DNA of 64,000 bases from Mesorhizobium sp. B2-1-8 (GTDB taxonomy: Bacteria; Pseudomonadota; Alphaproteobacteria; Rhizobiales; Rhizobiaceae): the NCBI RefSeq assembly GCF_006442545.2, contig NZ_CP083952.1:4813501-4877500 (forward strand). Direction: 5' to 3'. Numbering within the stretch: position 1 is the first letter of the stretch; each line of letters opens with the position of its first letter. The position numbers were made by a program, and so were the translations under genes. This document shows, piece after piece, positions 1 through 10,241 of the stretch. A model generated the notes under the pieces. It did not search any database and was not told the DNA's origin. It saw only the letters and a program-made list of their open reading frames with translations.

Positions 1-1
1 G

Positions 2-1216
2 TTCGTCGTTGTTTGAGAACAGGCCGGCATGATGCAGGCCGAGCGCAACCATGATGGCGCCGGTCAGCGTCGCCAAGTTGACCATGAATTTCGGCTGGAA
101 GCGGTCGTTGCAGTACCACAGCGCGTCGGCCAGAACGAGGCGTCCCTCCGCGTCGGTGTTGAGCACCTCGATGGTCTGTCCCGACATCGAGGTGACGATG
201 TCGCCCGGGCGCTGGGCATGACCATCGACCGCGTTTTCGACAAGACCGATGATGCCGACAACATTGGCCTTGGCCTTGCGCGCGGCGAGCGCATGCATCA
301 ACCCGGTCACGGCGGCAGCGCCGCCCATGTCGCCTTTCATGTCCTCCATGCCCGACGCCGGCTTGATCGAATTGCCGCCGGTATCGAACGTGACGCCCTT
401 GCCGATGAAGGCGACCGGGCTGTCCTTGGGCTTGCCGCCGTTCCATTGCATGACCGCCATGCGGGCGCCCCGGGGCGAGCCTTGCGCGACACCGAGCAGC
501 GAGCCCATGCCGAGCTTCTTCATTTCCTTCTCGGTCAGGATCTCGACCTTGACGCCGAGCGCCTCGAGGTCCTTGGCGCGGGCGGCGAACTCGACCGGTC
601 CCAGCACGTTTGCCGGTTCGTTGACGAGATCGCGCGCCAGAAGCACACCGTCGATCACCGCCTCGGCATCGGCGAAGGCTTTCTTGGCGCCTGCCGGGTC
701 GGCGGTATGGATGGTCACCTTGACCGGCTTTTTCGGGTCGGCTTTACCGCCCCCCTGGCCGTCGTCCTTATCCTTCCTGGTCTTGTACTTGTCGAAGGAA
801 TAGCCGCGCAAAAGAATGCCCGCGGCGAGGTTCGCGGCGTCCTTGCCATCGGGCGAGGCACCGGCCACGTCGAGGACCACGGCGACGTCGGTTGCCTTGC
901 GCAGCGATGCCGCAATGGTGCCGCCGAGCTTCAGCCAGGCATACTCGTCGAGCCCCGACACCCTGCCGGCGCCGACCGCGACCAACCTGTCGAGCGATGT
1001 TGCTTCCGGCGCCAGGATTTCGACAGTGCTGGCGAACTTGCCGGCAAACTCGGCGACCGGGAAAGCCCGATCCAGCGTCTTGCCCGGATCGTAAGCCCTG
1101 GCCGCATCGCTCAAGCCATCATCCGCCGACAGCACGAAGACCGTGCCCTTTCTGTTCGCTGCCGACTGGGGCGCGGCGAATTTTGCAAAGGCGATCGACG
1201 GTCTCGGGTTCATCAT
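2..1216 (-). CDS. pepA: Leucyl aminopeptidase (M17 family), 3' end cut off by window edge
   Basis: Cytosolic di-metal aminopeptidase that releases N-terminal residues from peptides. About 405 codons are visible; the family is usually about 490-500 residues, so the C-terminal part lies beyond position 1. The signature NTDAEGRL sits at about residues 353-360, and the upstream metal-ligand block [10 protein letters not shown] carries Lys273 and Asp278. The N-terminal macrodomain-like half is variable, as is normal. The start is the first of two adjacent ATGs (MMNPRPS); either could be used. The gene is divergent from lptF across a 359-bp gap. Assignment to M17 is secure from the motifs. Confidence 0.93.
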   Translation of the reverse strand, partial: MMNPRPSIAFAKFAAPQSAANRKGTVFVLSADDGLSDAARAYDPGKTLDRAFPVAEFAGKFASTVEILAPEATSLDRLVAVGAGRVSGLDEYAWLKLGGTIAASLRKATDVAVVLDVAGASPDGKDAANLAAGILLRGYSFDKYKTRKDKDDGQGGGKADPKKPVKVTIHTADPAGAKKAFADAEAVIDGVLLARDLVNEPANVLGPVEFAARAKDLEALGVKVEILTEKEMKKLGMGSLLGVAQGSPRGARMAVMQWNGGKPKDSPVAFIGKGVTFDTGGNSIKPASGMEDMKGDMGGAAAVTGLMHALAARKAKANVVGIIGLVENAVDGHAQRPGDIVTSMSGQTIEVLNTDAEGRLVLADALWYCNDRFQPKFMVNLATLTGAIMVALGLHHAGLFSNNDE

Positions 1217-1575
1217 GTCCTGCTTTCGGGGATTGCGCGATGATGCGCGAAGCGGTTTGAAGCGATCCGCGACATTTGGTCGTTTTCCGGCATTTGGCAA
1301 GACTTTGCCAAAATGGCTACCCATATGAGACACGGAATCGATGGCGATTCGTCGCGGCACGGCCCGCTTCAAGCCGCAACCTGTTGTTAACCATCGATGT
1401 TCGTCCTTTCTTATCCATTGCCGCCGACACTCCGGCCTACCGCGGCACGCGACGTGGGACGGGAACCGGCTCGCCTGCCAATGCAGCCCAACGGAGCCAG
1501 TTGTGCGGGCGTCGCCGGACAGCTACCCTTGGCGTGGTGGCATGATGCCGTTCGAGAAAATCGAGTAAAGCCTTC
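1217..1575. promoter_or_regulatory. Divergent intergenic region between pepA and lptF
   Basis: This 359-bp gap has no credible gene. It must carry the promoter for pepA (leftward) and for the lptF-lptG-lptD run (rightward). Two GANTC sites, the CcrM methylation target in alphaproteobacteria, occur close together at 1335-1339 (GAATC) and 1346-1350 (GATTC). I could not fix convincing -35/-10 boxes by eye. The short plus-strand ORFs here lack ribosome-binding sites and recognisable products. Confidence 0.5.
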
Positions 1576-2778
1576 ATGAAGGTCGTTGAACGCTACATCA
1601 TGCGCCGCGCTTTCGTGGTCTTCCTGGCAGCACTGGTCTGGACGCTGGCCATCGTGTGGACGACGCAAGTACTGGCCAAGATCAACCTGGTCACCGACAG
1701 CGGTCAGTCAGCCTTGACCTTCTTCGAGGTCGCGTCTCTTATTCTCCCCTCCATCGTTCCGATCGTCGTGCCTTTCGCGCTCGTGGTGGCCGTCGCCCAG
1801 ACGCTCAGTGTGATGAATTCGGATTCGGAACTCGCGGTGGTCAACGCATCGGGGGCCTCGCGCTGGACCATCGTGCGGCCGATCATGCTGCTGGCGCTGG
1901 CCGCCAGCGTCTTTTCGTTCGCCGTGGACAACGGCATCGACCCCTATGCACGACAGAAGAACCGCGCGCTCGTGGCGGAGTCGCGCGCCGATCTTTTGTC
2001 GCTGATCATCCAGGAAGGCACGTTCCGGAAGATCGAGGACGGACTGTTCCTGCAGATTGGCGAGCGGCTTCCCGACAACCGGCTGGGTGGCATCTTCGTC
2101 GCCGATTCGCGCGAGGAAGGCGTCAATCTCGTCTACTATGCCAAGACCGGCAGCATCATCGAGCGCGGCGGCGAAAAGGTGCTGATGATGAATGACGGCG
2201 TCATCCATCGCAAAACGCTGACGGGCGACCTCAGTGTCATCCGGTTCACGTCCTATGCCTTCGACATGTCGGCCTTCATGTCGGCGGCCAACCAGGTGAC
2301 GCTCCTTCCAAAGGACCAGACGACGCAGTACCTTCTCAATCCAAGCCCCAACGACAAGAACTATCAGCAAAATCCCCAGGAATACCGGGCCGAGGTCGAC
2401 CAGCGATTTACGGAATGGACGTACTCCATGGTTTTCGCGCTGATCGCGCTCGCGGTCGCGGGAGACGCGCGTTCGCATCGCGAGGCGCGCGTCAATCCGC
2501 TGATCACGGCCATCGCGATATCGCTGTTCGTGCGCTGGCTGGGCTTCTTCGCCGCCAGCAAGGCCGACGAGGTCCCGCAATATTCCTATATGGTCTATGG
2601 CGTACCGATCGTGGCTTCCGCGGTGGCGATCTGGTTCATCGTGTCGAACCGGACCATGGAATTGCCGGTCGCCTGGGCGGACTGGATGACAAACCTGGCC
2701 AGCCGCATCGGTGACGGCTGGAATGCCCTCAAGCTGCGTCTATCCAGGCGTGACACCTCGGGCCAGGGAGCCGGCTGA
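1576..2778 (+). CDS. lptF: LPS export ABC transporter permease LptF
   Basis: Inner-membrane permease of the LptB2FG machine that extracts lipopolysaccharide and passes it to LptC. The 400-residue protein has the YjgP/YjgQ layout: hydrophobic helices near residues 10-35, 50-80 and 95-120, a large periplasmic jellyroll-like region (about 130-270), and helices at about 280-300, 310-330 and 335-360. It is followed directly by lptG with the overlap TGATG (stop and start share bases), which implies translational coupling. LptF and LptG are paralogues; the assignment to F rather than G rests on gene order and is standard. Confidence 0.93.
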   Translation: MKVVERYIMRRAFVVFLAALVWTLAIVWTTQVLAKINLVTDSGQSALTFFEVASLILPSIVPIVVPFALVVAVAQTLSVMNSDSELAVVNASGASRWTIVRPIMLLALAASVFSFAVDNGIDPYARQKNRALVAESRADLLSLIIQEGTFRKIEDGLFLQIGERLPDNRLGGIFVADSREEGVNLVYYAKTGSIIERGGEKVLMMNDGVIHRKTLTGDLSVIRFTSYAFDMSAFMSAANQVTLLPKDQTTQYLLNPSPNDKNYQQNPQEYRAEVDQRFTEWTYSMVFALIALAVAGDARSHREARVNPLITAIAISLFVRWLGFFAASKADEVPQYSYMVYGVPIVASAVAIWFIVSNRTMELPVAWADWMTNLASRIGDGWNALKLRLSRRDTSGQGAG

Positions 2779-3860
2779 TGGGCTGGACTCTGGGCCGTTA
2801 CTTCTTCTTCCGCTACGTGGCGATCACGATCTGGTTCTTCCTCGGCCTTCTGGCGCTGGTATTCCTGATCGATTTCACCGAACTGTCGGGCCGCACCACC
2901 GGCCTGCCGGGGTTCACCTATGGCACGGCGATGGCCATTTCAGGCCTTCGAATGCCGATGATCATGCTGCAGACGGTGCCGTTTGTCGGCTTGTTCTCGG
3001 CGATGGCGACGCTGGTTTCGCTCAACCGACGTTACGAACTCGTCATCGCACGGTCCGCGGGCGTTTCCGCCTGGCAGTTCCTTTTGCCATGCTGCATCGG
3101 CGCACTGCTGTTTGGCGCCGTGTCGGTCGGGATCATCAACCCGCTCGCCGCGCACGCCTTCTCCTTGTCCGAACAGATCGAGACCGAGCTGCGCTCCGGC
3201 AAATCCAACACGGTTTCGGCTGATGCCGCTCCATGGATTCGCCAGAAAACCAGTTCCGGCGACACGATCATCGGCGCGCGCGCCATCCTCGGCCAGGGTC
3301 TGGAGATGGCCGACGCGGTCTTTTTCATCCTCGACCAGCAGGGCAATATCGTCGAGCGCAAGGATGCGGCGCGTGCTTACCTGCGCGACGGCTATTGGGA
3401 ATTGCAGGATGTGAAGACCTTCAGGAACGGCACCATCCAGACCGTCGCGAACGATCGTGTGCCGACCAATCTGAAGCCGGAATTCGTGCAGGAGCGGCTG
3501 GCGCGCCCGGAGACGATTCCCTTCTATGACCTGCCCGGAAAAATCGAGGTTGCCCGTTCCTTCGGCCTCAAGGCAAATGCCTTTGCCATGCAGTTTGATT
3601 CGCTGGTGGCGTTGCCGTTCCTCCTCGTCGCCATGACGCTGATTGCGGCAACAGTTTCAATGCGATTTGCGCGAATGGGGCAGTCGGCAACGATGATTCT
3701 AGGTGGCGTCGTTGCCGGGTTTCTGCTTTATGTCGTTTCTGTGCTGGTGAAGGCGTTCGGCGTGGCGGGGTTCGTGCCGACTGCGATAGCCGCCTGGGTG
3801 CCGGTCGTGGTAGCTATGTTCTTCGGGGTGACTTTCCTGCTATACAAGGAAGACGGCTAG
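2778..3860 (+). CDS. lptG: LPS export ABC transporter permease LptG
   Basis: Second permease half of LptB2FG. The 360-residue protein has an N-terminal helix pair (GRYFFFRYVAI... then IWFFLGLLALVFLIDF, about residues 8-35), helices around 65-120, a periplasmic beta domain, and three C-terminal helices (about 270-355). Its ATG overlaps the lptF stop. Its own stop, TAG at 3858-3860, overlaps the GTG start of lptD, so lptF-lptG-lptD form one translationally coupled unit. The ATPase LptB is not in this window. Confidence 0.93.
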   Translation: MGWTLGRYFFFRYVAITIWFFLGLLALVFLIDFTELSGRTTGLPGFTYGTAMAISGLRMPMIMLQTVPFVGLFSAMATLVSLNRRYELVIARSAGVSAWQFLLPCCIGALLFGAVSVGIINPLAAHAFSLSEQIETELRSGKSNTVSADAAPWIRQKTSSGDTIIGARAILGQGLEMADAVFFILDQQGNIVERKDAARAYLRDGYWELQDVKTFRNGTIQTVANDRVPTNLKPEFVQERLARPETIPFYDLPGKIEVARSFGLKANAFAMQFDSLVALPFLLVAMTLIAATVSMRFARMGQSATMILGGVVAGFLLYVVSVLVKAFGVAGFVPTAIAAWVPVVVAMFFGVTFLLYKEDG

Positions 3861-6286
3861 TGAGGGAGGCGTTTTTGCCCAGCGACAGGCAGGCCCGTTT
3901 GGCGCGCCTCTATGCGGCGAGCGCCTTGGCGTGCCTGCTTGCCTGCGGCGTCCCGCTGCCGGCGTTCGCGCAGGATGTCGGCAACATGGCGGCCACGGTG
4001 CCGTCCGGCTCGCAGATGCTGCTGGCCGCCGACACGCTGGAATACAACAACGACAACCAGACGGTGACCGCCATCGGCGGCGTGCAGATCGACTATGGCG
4101 GCAACCGCCTCGTCGCCCAGAAGGTCGTCTACAACCGCAACACCAAGCGGATGGTCGCCAGTGGCAATGTCGAGATCGTCAACAGCGACGGCACCAAGAT
4201 CAATTCGCAGCACATCGACATCACCGACGATTTCGCCGACGGTTTCGTCAACGCGCTACGCGTTGAAACCGTCGACAAGGCCTATTTCGCCGCCGAAAGC
4301 GCCGAACGCATGGGCGGCGTGCTGACCACCTTCCACAATGGTGTCTACACCGCCTGCGAACCGTGCGAGGACAAGCCCGACAAGGCACCGACATGGCGCG
4401 TCAAAGCCAGGAAGATCATCTGGAACGGCGAGAAGAAGACGGTTCGTTTCGAGAACGCGAATTTCGAGTTCTTCGGCTTTCCGCTGGCCTACCTGCCGGC
4501 GTTCGAGATCGCCGACCCGACGGTGAAGCGCAAGAGCGGCTTCCTGATCCCCAGCATCGGCTACAACAGCCATCTGGGGTACAGCGTCAAGGTTCCCTAC
4601 TATTTCGCCCTTTCGCCGACATATGATCTGACGGTGACCGGAAGCGGCTACACCAAGCAGGGCTTCCTCGGCGAAGCCGAATGGCGCCAGCGCTTCAACA
4701 ACGGCCAATACACTTTTAAGGTCGCCGGCATCCAGCAGCAGAATCCCGACGCCTTCATCGACAGCGCCGGCCGCAATATCGATTCGGGCGCAGTGGGCGA
4801 TTCCAACAAGTTCCGCGGCATGATGGGCACGCAGGGGCAGTTCGCCATCAATGAACGCTGGAATTTCGGCTGGGACGTGCTGTTGCAGACCGACAAGGAT
4901 TTCTCGCACACCTACAACATCGCCAAGTACAACGAATACGTTCACCAGTCGTCGGTCTACCTGACCGGTCTCAATGACCGTAACTATTTCGACGTGCGCG
5001 CCATGCATTTCGAAGTCCAGGAAAACACGCTCAACAGCAATCCAGCAGCGCGAAGCGGCCAGCAGCCGTGGGTGCTGCCCTCGCTCGACTATGCCTATAT
5101 CCCCGACACATCGGTCGCCGGCGGCCAGTTGTCGCTCAACGTCAATACGCGCGTCATCCGTCGCGAAGATCTCGACGAGGCTTTCAACAAGCCATACGAC
5201 CCTGCCACGCTGGCACAGCGTGTCCGTGGCATAGAAGGCGAGTCTGGCCGACTCACCACCGAAGCCGAATGGAAGCGGACATTCGTTACCGATGATGGGC
5301 TGGTACTGACACCGCTGCTGGCACTCCAGGGCGATGTTGACTACGTCCGCGCTTCATCGGCTTCGCTGGCGGCCATTCAGGAGATGGCCGCCAACCCTGT
5401 GATAAATACCAGCGAAGACATGCGCTCGTCCTTTGCCCGTTACATGGCGACCGCCGGGCTCGAGATGAGCTGGCCGCTGTTGTTCTCCCTGGCCAGCGGG
5501 TCGAGCCACGTTGTCGAGCCGATGGCACAGGTGTTCCTGCGTCCGAACGAACAATATGTCGGCGGTCTCTCCATTCCGAACGAAGATGCTCAAAGCATGG
5601 TTTTCGACGCGACCACGCTGTTCGAACGCGACAAGTTCTCCGGTTATGACCGCATCGAGGGCGGCTCGCGTGCCAATGTCGGGCTGCGCTATTCCGGCTC
5701 CTACATCAATGGCTGGGGCACCAATGCGATCTTCGGCCAGTCCTATCAGATCGGCGGCGAAAACTCCTTCGCGGCACCCGATCTGGTCAATGTCGGCGCA
5801 AATTCAGGGCTTGAAACCACCAAGTCCGACTATGTCGGCCTGTTTGGCATAACCAGCCCCAATGGCTTCGCCGCCTCGGTCAGCGGTCGTTTCGACGAAC
5901 AGAGCTTCGAGATCCGCCGCGCCGAGCTGAAAGCTGCCTATTCCGGCCTGCCGGTGTCGTTGAGCGCCAAGTACGCCTTCATCCAGGCCCAACCGCTCTA
6001 TGGTTTCACGACCGACCGTCACGAGGTCACGCTCGGCGCATCGACGCATCTTGCCGAGAACTGGCGCGTGTTCGGGACAGGAACCTACGACTTGCAGGAG
6101 GGCCTGCTGGTCAAGGACGGGGTCGGCTTCGCCTACAACGATTCCTGCTTCACCTATCTGATGACGTATGCGCAGTCGCGTGACCTGAACACCAGGGAAG
6201 TGACGCAGAGCATCGGATTCAACCTGTCGTTCCGCACCCTCGGCGACTTCGGCTCGTCTACCAACGCAATCGACACCATCCAATAA
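3860..6286 (+). CDS. lptD: LPS-assembly outer-membrane protein LptD
   Basis: Outer-membrane barrel that inserts LPS into the outer leaflet. The 808-residue protein has a signal peptide (hydrophobic about 16-33, likely cleaved after AFA at 37), an OstA/LptA-like periplasmic domain (about 50-170) and a C-terminal beta-barrel (about 220-800). The mature protein has three cysteines: Cys166 and Cys169 (in TACEPCE) and Cys763 near the C-terminus. E. coli LptD depends on inter-domain disulfides, so these are the likely equivalents. The GTG start overlaps the lptG stop; the signal peptide placement supports this start. Confidence 0.93.
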   Translation: MREAFLPSDRQARLARLYAASALACLLACGVPLPAFAQDVGNMAATVPSGSQMLLAADTLEYNNDNQTVTAIGGVQIDYGGNRLVAQKVVYNRNTKRMVASGNVEIVNSDGTKINSQHIDITDDFADGFVNALRVETVDKAYFAAESAERMGGVLTTFHNGVYTACEPCEDKPDKAPTWRVKARKIIWNGEKKTVRFENANFEFFGFPLAYLPAFEIADPTVKRKSGFLIPSIGYNSHLGYSVKVPYYFALSPTYDLTVTGSGYTKQGFLGEAEWRQRFNNGQYTFKVAGIQQQNPDAFIDSAGRNIDSGAVGDSNKFRGMMGTQGQFAINERWNFGWDVLLQTDKDFSHTYNIAKYNEYVHQSSVYLTGLNDRNYFDVRAMHFEVQENTLNSNPAARSGQQPWVLPSLDYAYIPDTSVAGGQLSLNVNTRVIRREDLDEAFNKPYDPATLAQRVRGIEGESGRLTTEAEWKRTFVTDDGLVLTPLLALQGDVDYVRASSASLAAIQEMAANPVINTSEDMRSSFARYMATAGLEMSWPLLFSLASGSSHVVEPMAQVFLRPNEQYVGGLSIPNEDAQSMVFDATTLFERDKFSGYDRIEGGSRANVGLRYSGSYINGWGTNAIFGQSYQIGGENSFAAPDLVNVGANSGLETTKSDYVGLFGITSPNGFAASVSGRFDEQSFEIRRAELKAAYSGLPVSLSAKYAFIQAQPLYGFTTDRHEVTLGASTHLAENWRVFGTGTYDLQEGLLVKDGVGFAYNDSCFTYLMTYAQSRDLNTREVTQSIGFNLSFRTLGDFGSSTNAIDTIQ

Positions 6287-6375
6287 GTGGCGACATCGTT
6301 TCGCCGCATAGGGCTGGCACGGATTCGCGTATCCGGAAGAGGGACGGAATTGGGCGGAGCCGGGATAGAATTGGG

Positions 6376-7308
6376 ATGCCAACGATGAGGAAATACCTCT
6401 TTTCAGCAGGGTTCGCGCTGTTCGTGGCGGCGACATCCGTGTCGATGACCGTGATGACGCTGCCGGCTTTCGCCAGCGCGATCAAATACGTCGTCAACGA
6501 CATAGCAATCACCAGTGGCGATATCGCCCATCGTGCCGCCTTCCTGAAGCTGCAGCGCAAGAAGGGCGACGCTGCCCAGGAAATGATCGACCAAACACTG
6601 CGCGTCGCCGAGGCCAGACGGCTCGGCATCCGTATCAGCGATGCACAGGTCGCGGCCGCCTACCAGCGCTTTGCCACCAACAACAAAATGGAACTCGCTC
6701 AGCTCGATGGCGTCATGGAAAAATCCGGCGTCGGCAAGGATCATTTCAAGGAATTCATCCGTGCCCAGATGGCATGGAACCAGGCCCTGAGCGCACGTTA
6801 CCGGTCCGGCGAAGGTGGCAGCGTGACCGAACAGGACGCGGTGCGGCGCATGCTCGACAAGGGCGGAGCCAAGCCGAGCGCCATGGAATACATGCTGCAG
6901 CAGGTCATCTTCGTCGTGCCAGCGGCAGAACGCAGCGCGACGCTGGCCAAACGCAAGCGCGAGGCCGACGCCATGCGTGCCCGCTTCAACGGCTGCAACA
7001 CGACGCGCGAGTTCGCCAAGGGCCTGATCGACGTCACCGTTCGCGACCTCGGCCGGGTGCTGGCGCCGCAACTGCCGCCGGACTGGGCCGAGCAGATCAA
7101 AGCGACCAAGGTCGGTGGCGCCACCGTCACGCGCGAGACCGAACGCGGCGTCGAATTCATCGGCATCTGCTCGTCGCGCGAAGTGTCCGACGACAAGACG
7201 GCCCAGATGGTGTTCCAGAGCGAAGGCTCCAACGACAAGGCCGCCGACGATCTCAGCAAGAAATATGTCGACGAGCTGAAGGCGAAAGCCCGCATCGTCA
7301 AGCGCTGA
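6376..7308 (+). CDS. SurA-like periplasmic chaperone / peptidyl-prolyl isomerase
   Basis: Likely periplasmic folding factor for outer-membrane proteins. The 310 residues begin with a signal peptide (hydrophobic about 8-30, ending FASA) followed by a SurA-type N-terminal domain ([19 protein letters not shown], about 37-55, then helical repeats). A degenerate parvulin-like region follows (about 175-270; [11 protein letters not shown]), lacking the clear motifs of E. coli SurA parvulin domains, and there is only one such domain. The position between lptD and pdxA-ksgA matches the conserved lptD-surA-pdxA-ksgA order of proteobacteria. It lies 89 bp after lptD. Catalytic isomerase activity is uncertain; a chaperone role is the safer inference. 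Confidence 0.85.
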   Translation: MPTMRKYLFSAGFALFVAATSVSMTVMTLPAFASAIKYVVNDIAITSGDIAHRAAFLKLQRKKGDAAQEMIDQTLRVAEARRLGIRISDAQVAAAYQRFATNNKMELAQLDGVMEKSGVGKDHFKEFIRAQMAWNQALSARYRSGEGGSVTEQDAVRRMLDKGGAKPSAMEYMLQQVIFVVPAAERSATLAKRKREADAMRARFNGCNTTREFAKGLIDVTVRDLGRVLAPQLPPDWAEQIKATKVGGATVTRETERGVEFIGICSSREVSDDKTAQMVFQSEGSNDKAADDLSKKYVDELKAKARIVKR

Positions 7309-7321
7309 CGTGGGCAGCGCG

Positions 7322-8338
7322 ATGACCGCGCTGGCGTTGAGCGTCGGCGATCCGTCCGGTATCGGCCCTGAAATCGCCATCGCCGCCTTCCTTGCGCGCA
7401 ACGCCGTCGGCTTGCCCTCCTTCTACCTGCTGGCCGACCCGGCCGTGGTCGCCTCTCGCGCACGCCACCTTGGCGTCTCGCTGCCTATCGAGGAAGTGAT
7501 GCCGGTGCAGGCGATCGAGGTCTTTGGCCGCGCCTTGCCGATCGTTCCCCTGACGGCGCGCTTCATCGACAGCCCCGGCCGACCCGACCCGGCCAACGCA
7601 GCCGGCACCATCGAAGCGATCGACCGCGCAGTCGCGGCCTGCCTTGCCGGCGAGGCGGCTGCCGTGGTGACCTGCCCGATAGCCAAGAAACCGCTCTACA
7701 ATGCCGGCTTCCGTTTTCCCGGCCATACCGAATATCTGGCGCATCTGGCGGCTCGGCACAGCGGCCTCGAGGCGATGCCGGTGATGATGCTGGCAGGTCC
7801 CGACTTGCGCACGGTTCCCGTCACCATCCACATCGCTCTGGCCGAGGTGCCGAAGGCCCTGAGCACCGAATTGATCGTCGCGACCGCGCGCATCACCGCG
7901 GCCGACCTTGCCAACCGCTTCGGCATCGCCAAGCCGCGGCTCGCCATTGCCGGCCTCAATCCGCATGCCGGCGAAAGCGGCTCCATGGGCCTGGAAGACG
8001 AGCATATCGTGCGCCCGGCGGTCGACATCCTGCGCGCTCAAGGCATCGATGCTTTCGGCCCCCTGCCCGCCGACACCTTGTTCCATGCCCGGGCGCGGGC
8101 GGGCTACGATGTGGCACTTTGCATGTATCACGACCAGGCATTGATCCCGGCCAAGGCGCTGGCCTTCGACGAGGCGGTCAACGTCACGCTGGGCCTGCCC
8201 TTCATCCGCACCTCGCCCGACCACGGCACCGCCTTCGACATCGCCGGCAAGGGCGTGGCGCGACCCGACAGCCTGATCGCAGCACTGAAACTTGCCAGAA
8301 GACTCGCCGACATCGACGCAAAGGCCGGCACCGCATGA
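7322..8338 (+). CDS. pdxA: 4-hydroxythreonine-4-phosphate dehydrogenase
   Basis: NAD-dependent enzyme of the DXP-dependent pyridoxal-phosphate pathway. It oxidises 4-phosphohydroxy-L-threonine. Family signatures are present: [12 protein letters not shown] at the N-terminus, and the metal-ligand histidine regions [20 protein letters not shown] and [12 protein letters not shown] chose the ATG at 7322 ([11 protein letters not shown]) because family members begin just before the GDPxGIGPE motif; an in-frame GTG at 7310 would add four residues. The gene begins a few bases after the surA-like stop, and its stop overlaps the ksgA start (ATGA). Confidence 0.93.
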   Translation: MTALALSVGDPSGIGPEIAIAAFLARNAVGLPSFYLLADPAVVASRARHLGVSLPIEEVMPVQAIEVFGRALPIVPLTARFIDSPGRPDPANAAGTIEAIDRAVAACLAGEAAAVVTCPIAKKPLYNAGFRFPGHTEYLAHLAARHSGLEAMPVMMLAGPDLRTVPVTIHIALAEVPKALSTELIVATARITAADLANRFGIAKPRLAIAGLNPHAGESGSMGLEDEHIVRPAVDILRAQGIDAFGPLPADTLFHARARAGYDVALCMYHDQALIPAKALAFDEAVNVTLGLPFIRTSPDHGTAFDIAGKGVARPDSLIAALKLARRLADIDAKAGTA

Positions 8339-9195
8339 GCGCTTCCGCTTCCGGTCTTCGCGCGAGCATCGATGGGCTGCCGCCACTGCGCGACGTCATC
8401 GAGCGCCATGGGCTGCAGGCGAAGAAGGCGCTCGGCCAGAACTTCCTGCTCGATCTCAATTTGACCGGCAAGATCGCACGCAGCGCCGGCGACCTGACAA
8501 ATGCCACGGTGATCGAGGTCGGGCCTGGGCCTGGAGGGCTGACAAGGGCGCTGCTATCGAACGGCGCCCGCCGGGTCGTCGCCATCGAGCGCGACGAACG
8601 CTGCCTGGCAGCGCTCGCCGAAGTCTCGGCTCATTACCCCGGTCGGCTGGAGGTGATTTCGGGCGACGCGCTGAAGACCGACTTCGCCGCCCTCGCCTCG
8701 GGGGCCGACCACGGTCCTGTCCGGATCGTAGCCAATCTGCCCTACAACATCGGCACCGAACTGCTGGTCCGATGGCTGACGGTTCCGGACTGGCCGCCCT
8801 TCTACGCCTCGATGACGCTGATGTTCCAGCGTGAGGTCGCCCAGCGCATCGTCGCGGCACCCGACAGCGATGCCTATGGCAGGCTGGGTGTGCTCGCCGG
8901 CTGGCGCACGCAGGCCAGAATCGCCTTCGACGTCCCGCCCCAGGCCTTCACGCCACCACCCAAGGTCACCTCTTCGGTGGTGCACCTGGAGCCGCGCACG
9001 ACACCGCTGCCCGCCGATGTGAAGAAACTCGGCCGGGTCACGGAAGCCGCCTTCGGCCAACGCCGGAAGATGCTGCGGCAGAGCGTGAAAAGCCTCGGCG
9101 GCGAGGCCTTGCTCGAACGAGCGGGGATCGACCCGACGCGCAGGGCGGAAACACTCAGCGTCGAGGAGTTCGTGCGGCTGACGAATGCGGTCTAG
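8335..9195 (+). CDS. rsmA: 16S rRNA dimethyladenosine transferase
   Basis: RsmA (KsgA) dimethylates two adjacent adenosines in the 3'-terminal helix of 16S rRNA during 30S maturation. The 286 residues show the SAM-binding motif [13 protein letters not shown] (about 59-71), the acidic loop AIERDERC, and the catalytic NLPYN motif (about 130-134). C-terminal residues fit the KsgA family ([17 protein letters not shown]). The start ATG at 8335 overlaps the pdxA stop; the longer upstream reading frame is only the shadow of pdxA. This is the last gene of the lptF-ksgA run. Confidence 0.95.
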   Translation: MSASASGLRASIDGLPPLRDVIERHGLQAKKALGQNFLLDLNLTGKIARSAGDLTNATVIEVGPGPGGLTRALLSNGARRVVAIERDERCLAALAEVSAHYPGRLEVISGDALKTDFAALASGADHGPVRIVANLPYNIGTELLVRWLTVPDWPPFYASMTLMFQREVAQRIVAAPDSDAYGRLGVLAGWRTQARIAFDVPPQAFTPPPKVTSSVVHLEPRTTPLPADVKKLGRVTEAAFGQRRKMLRQSVKSLGGEALLERAGIDPTRRAETLSVEEFVRLTNAV

Positions 9196-9263
9196 CGCCG
9201 GCAAGTCTGGAATTGCCACGATCAAGACATAGGTAGTCTGGCGAACATGCCGGAGAACCAAGA

Positions 9264-9557
9264 ATGCCCGCCTATGTCATTTCCGATGTCACGGTCCGCG
9301 ACGAAGAGGCGTTGCGGACATACCGCTCCCGCGCCGCGGCCTCGATCGCCCGGTATGGCGGGCGCTATCTGGTGCGCGGCGGTCAGGTGCAGACGCTGGA
9401 AGGTGAGTGGCATCCGGAGCCGCTGATCGTTGTCGAATTTCCTGACATCGAGCAAGCACGGCGCTGGTACGCATCCGCCGAATATGCGGCGGCGCTGGAG
9501 GTGCGCGATGCCGCGCTCCACCGACGTCTGATCCTGGTCGACGGCATGGCGCCCTGA
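9264..9557 (+). CDS. DUF1330 family protein
   Basis: Small 97-residue protein of the DUF1330 group, a dimeric alpha+beta (ferredoxin-like) fold with no settled function. Typical family landmarks are visible: MPAYVISDVTVRD at the N-terminus, a RYGGRYLVRGG segment at about residues 32-42, VVEFPD at about 56-61, and a W-Y pair followed by A-x-x-R near the middle. It is separated from ksgA by 68 bp and convergent with gmk, whose stop is 6 bp away. No function is claimed. Confidence 0.85.
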   Translation: MPAYVISDVTVRDEEALRTYRSRAAASIARYGGRYLVRGGQVQTLEGEWHPEPLIVVEFPDIEQARRWYASAEYAAALEVRDAALHRRLILVDGMAP

Positions 9558-9563
9558 CGCCAG

Positions 9564-10238
9564 TCAGACGGTTTTTTCGTCCAACAATCCCGACACGAAA
9601 TCGAACAGACCGGGCCGGCGGTCGCGCCGCAGCCGCTCGGCGACGACGATACCGCGCACCTCGGCGAAGGCGCGGTCGAGATCGTCATTGACGATGACGA
9701 AATCATATTCCTTCCAGTGCTCGATCTCATTGCGGGCGTTCTTCAGCCGCGTCTCGATCACCGCCTCCTGGTCCTCGGCGCGGCGCTTCAGCCGCGCCTT
9801 CAATTCCTTCATGGACGGAGGCAGGATGAAGATCGAGACGATGTCGGCGCGCATCTTCTCCTTGAGCTGCTGAGCGCCCTGCCAGTCGATGTCGAACAGC
9901 ATGTCGCGCCCCTGGGCCAGCGCCAGTTCGGCCGGCTCGCGCGGTGTCGCATAGCAATTGCCATGCACCTCCGCCCATTCGAGCAGCGAGTCGGAATCGC
10001 GCAACCGCTCGAATTCGCGCATCGTGCGGAAATGGTAGTGAACGCCCTCGATTTCCGAGCCGCGGCGCGGCCTCGTGGTGACCGAGACCGACAGTTCGAG
10101 GCTTGAATCGCTCTCCAGCAGGTTGCGCGCGATCGTCGACTTGCCGGCACCCGATGGTGACGACAGGACGAGCATCAGCCCTCGGCGGCGGATGCGGGAC
10201 CCCAAATCCCTGGGAACCATCGGTTCCTTGGCAACCAT
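9564..10238 (-). CDS. gmk: Guanylate kinase
   Basis: ATP-dependent phosphorylation of GMP to GDP. The 224-residue protein has a P-loop [10 protein letters not shown] at about residues 26-35. It also has the GMP-binding block [19 protein letters not shown] (about 52-70) and the core and lid regions typical of Gmk ([22 protein letters not shown]). The N-terminus is about 20 residues longer than in E. coli; an internal Met just before LVLSSPSG is an alternative start. It lies 3 bp downstream of yicC on the same strand, a conserved pairing. Confidence 0.95.
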   Translation of the reverse strand: MVAKEPMVPRDLGSRIRRRGLMLVLSSPSGAGKSTIARNLLESDSSLELSVSVTTRPRRGSEIEGVHYHFRTMREFERLRDSDSLLEWAEVHGNCYATPREPAELALAQGRDMLFDIDWQGAQQLKEKMRADIVSIFILPPSMKELKARLKRRAEDQEAVIETRLKNARNEIEHWKEYDFVIVNDDLDRAFAEVRGIVVAERLRRDRRPGLFDFVSGLLDEKTV

Positions 10239-10241
10239 CGG

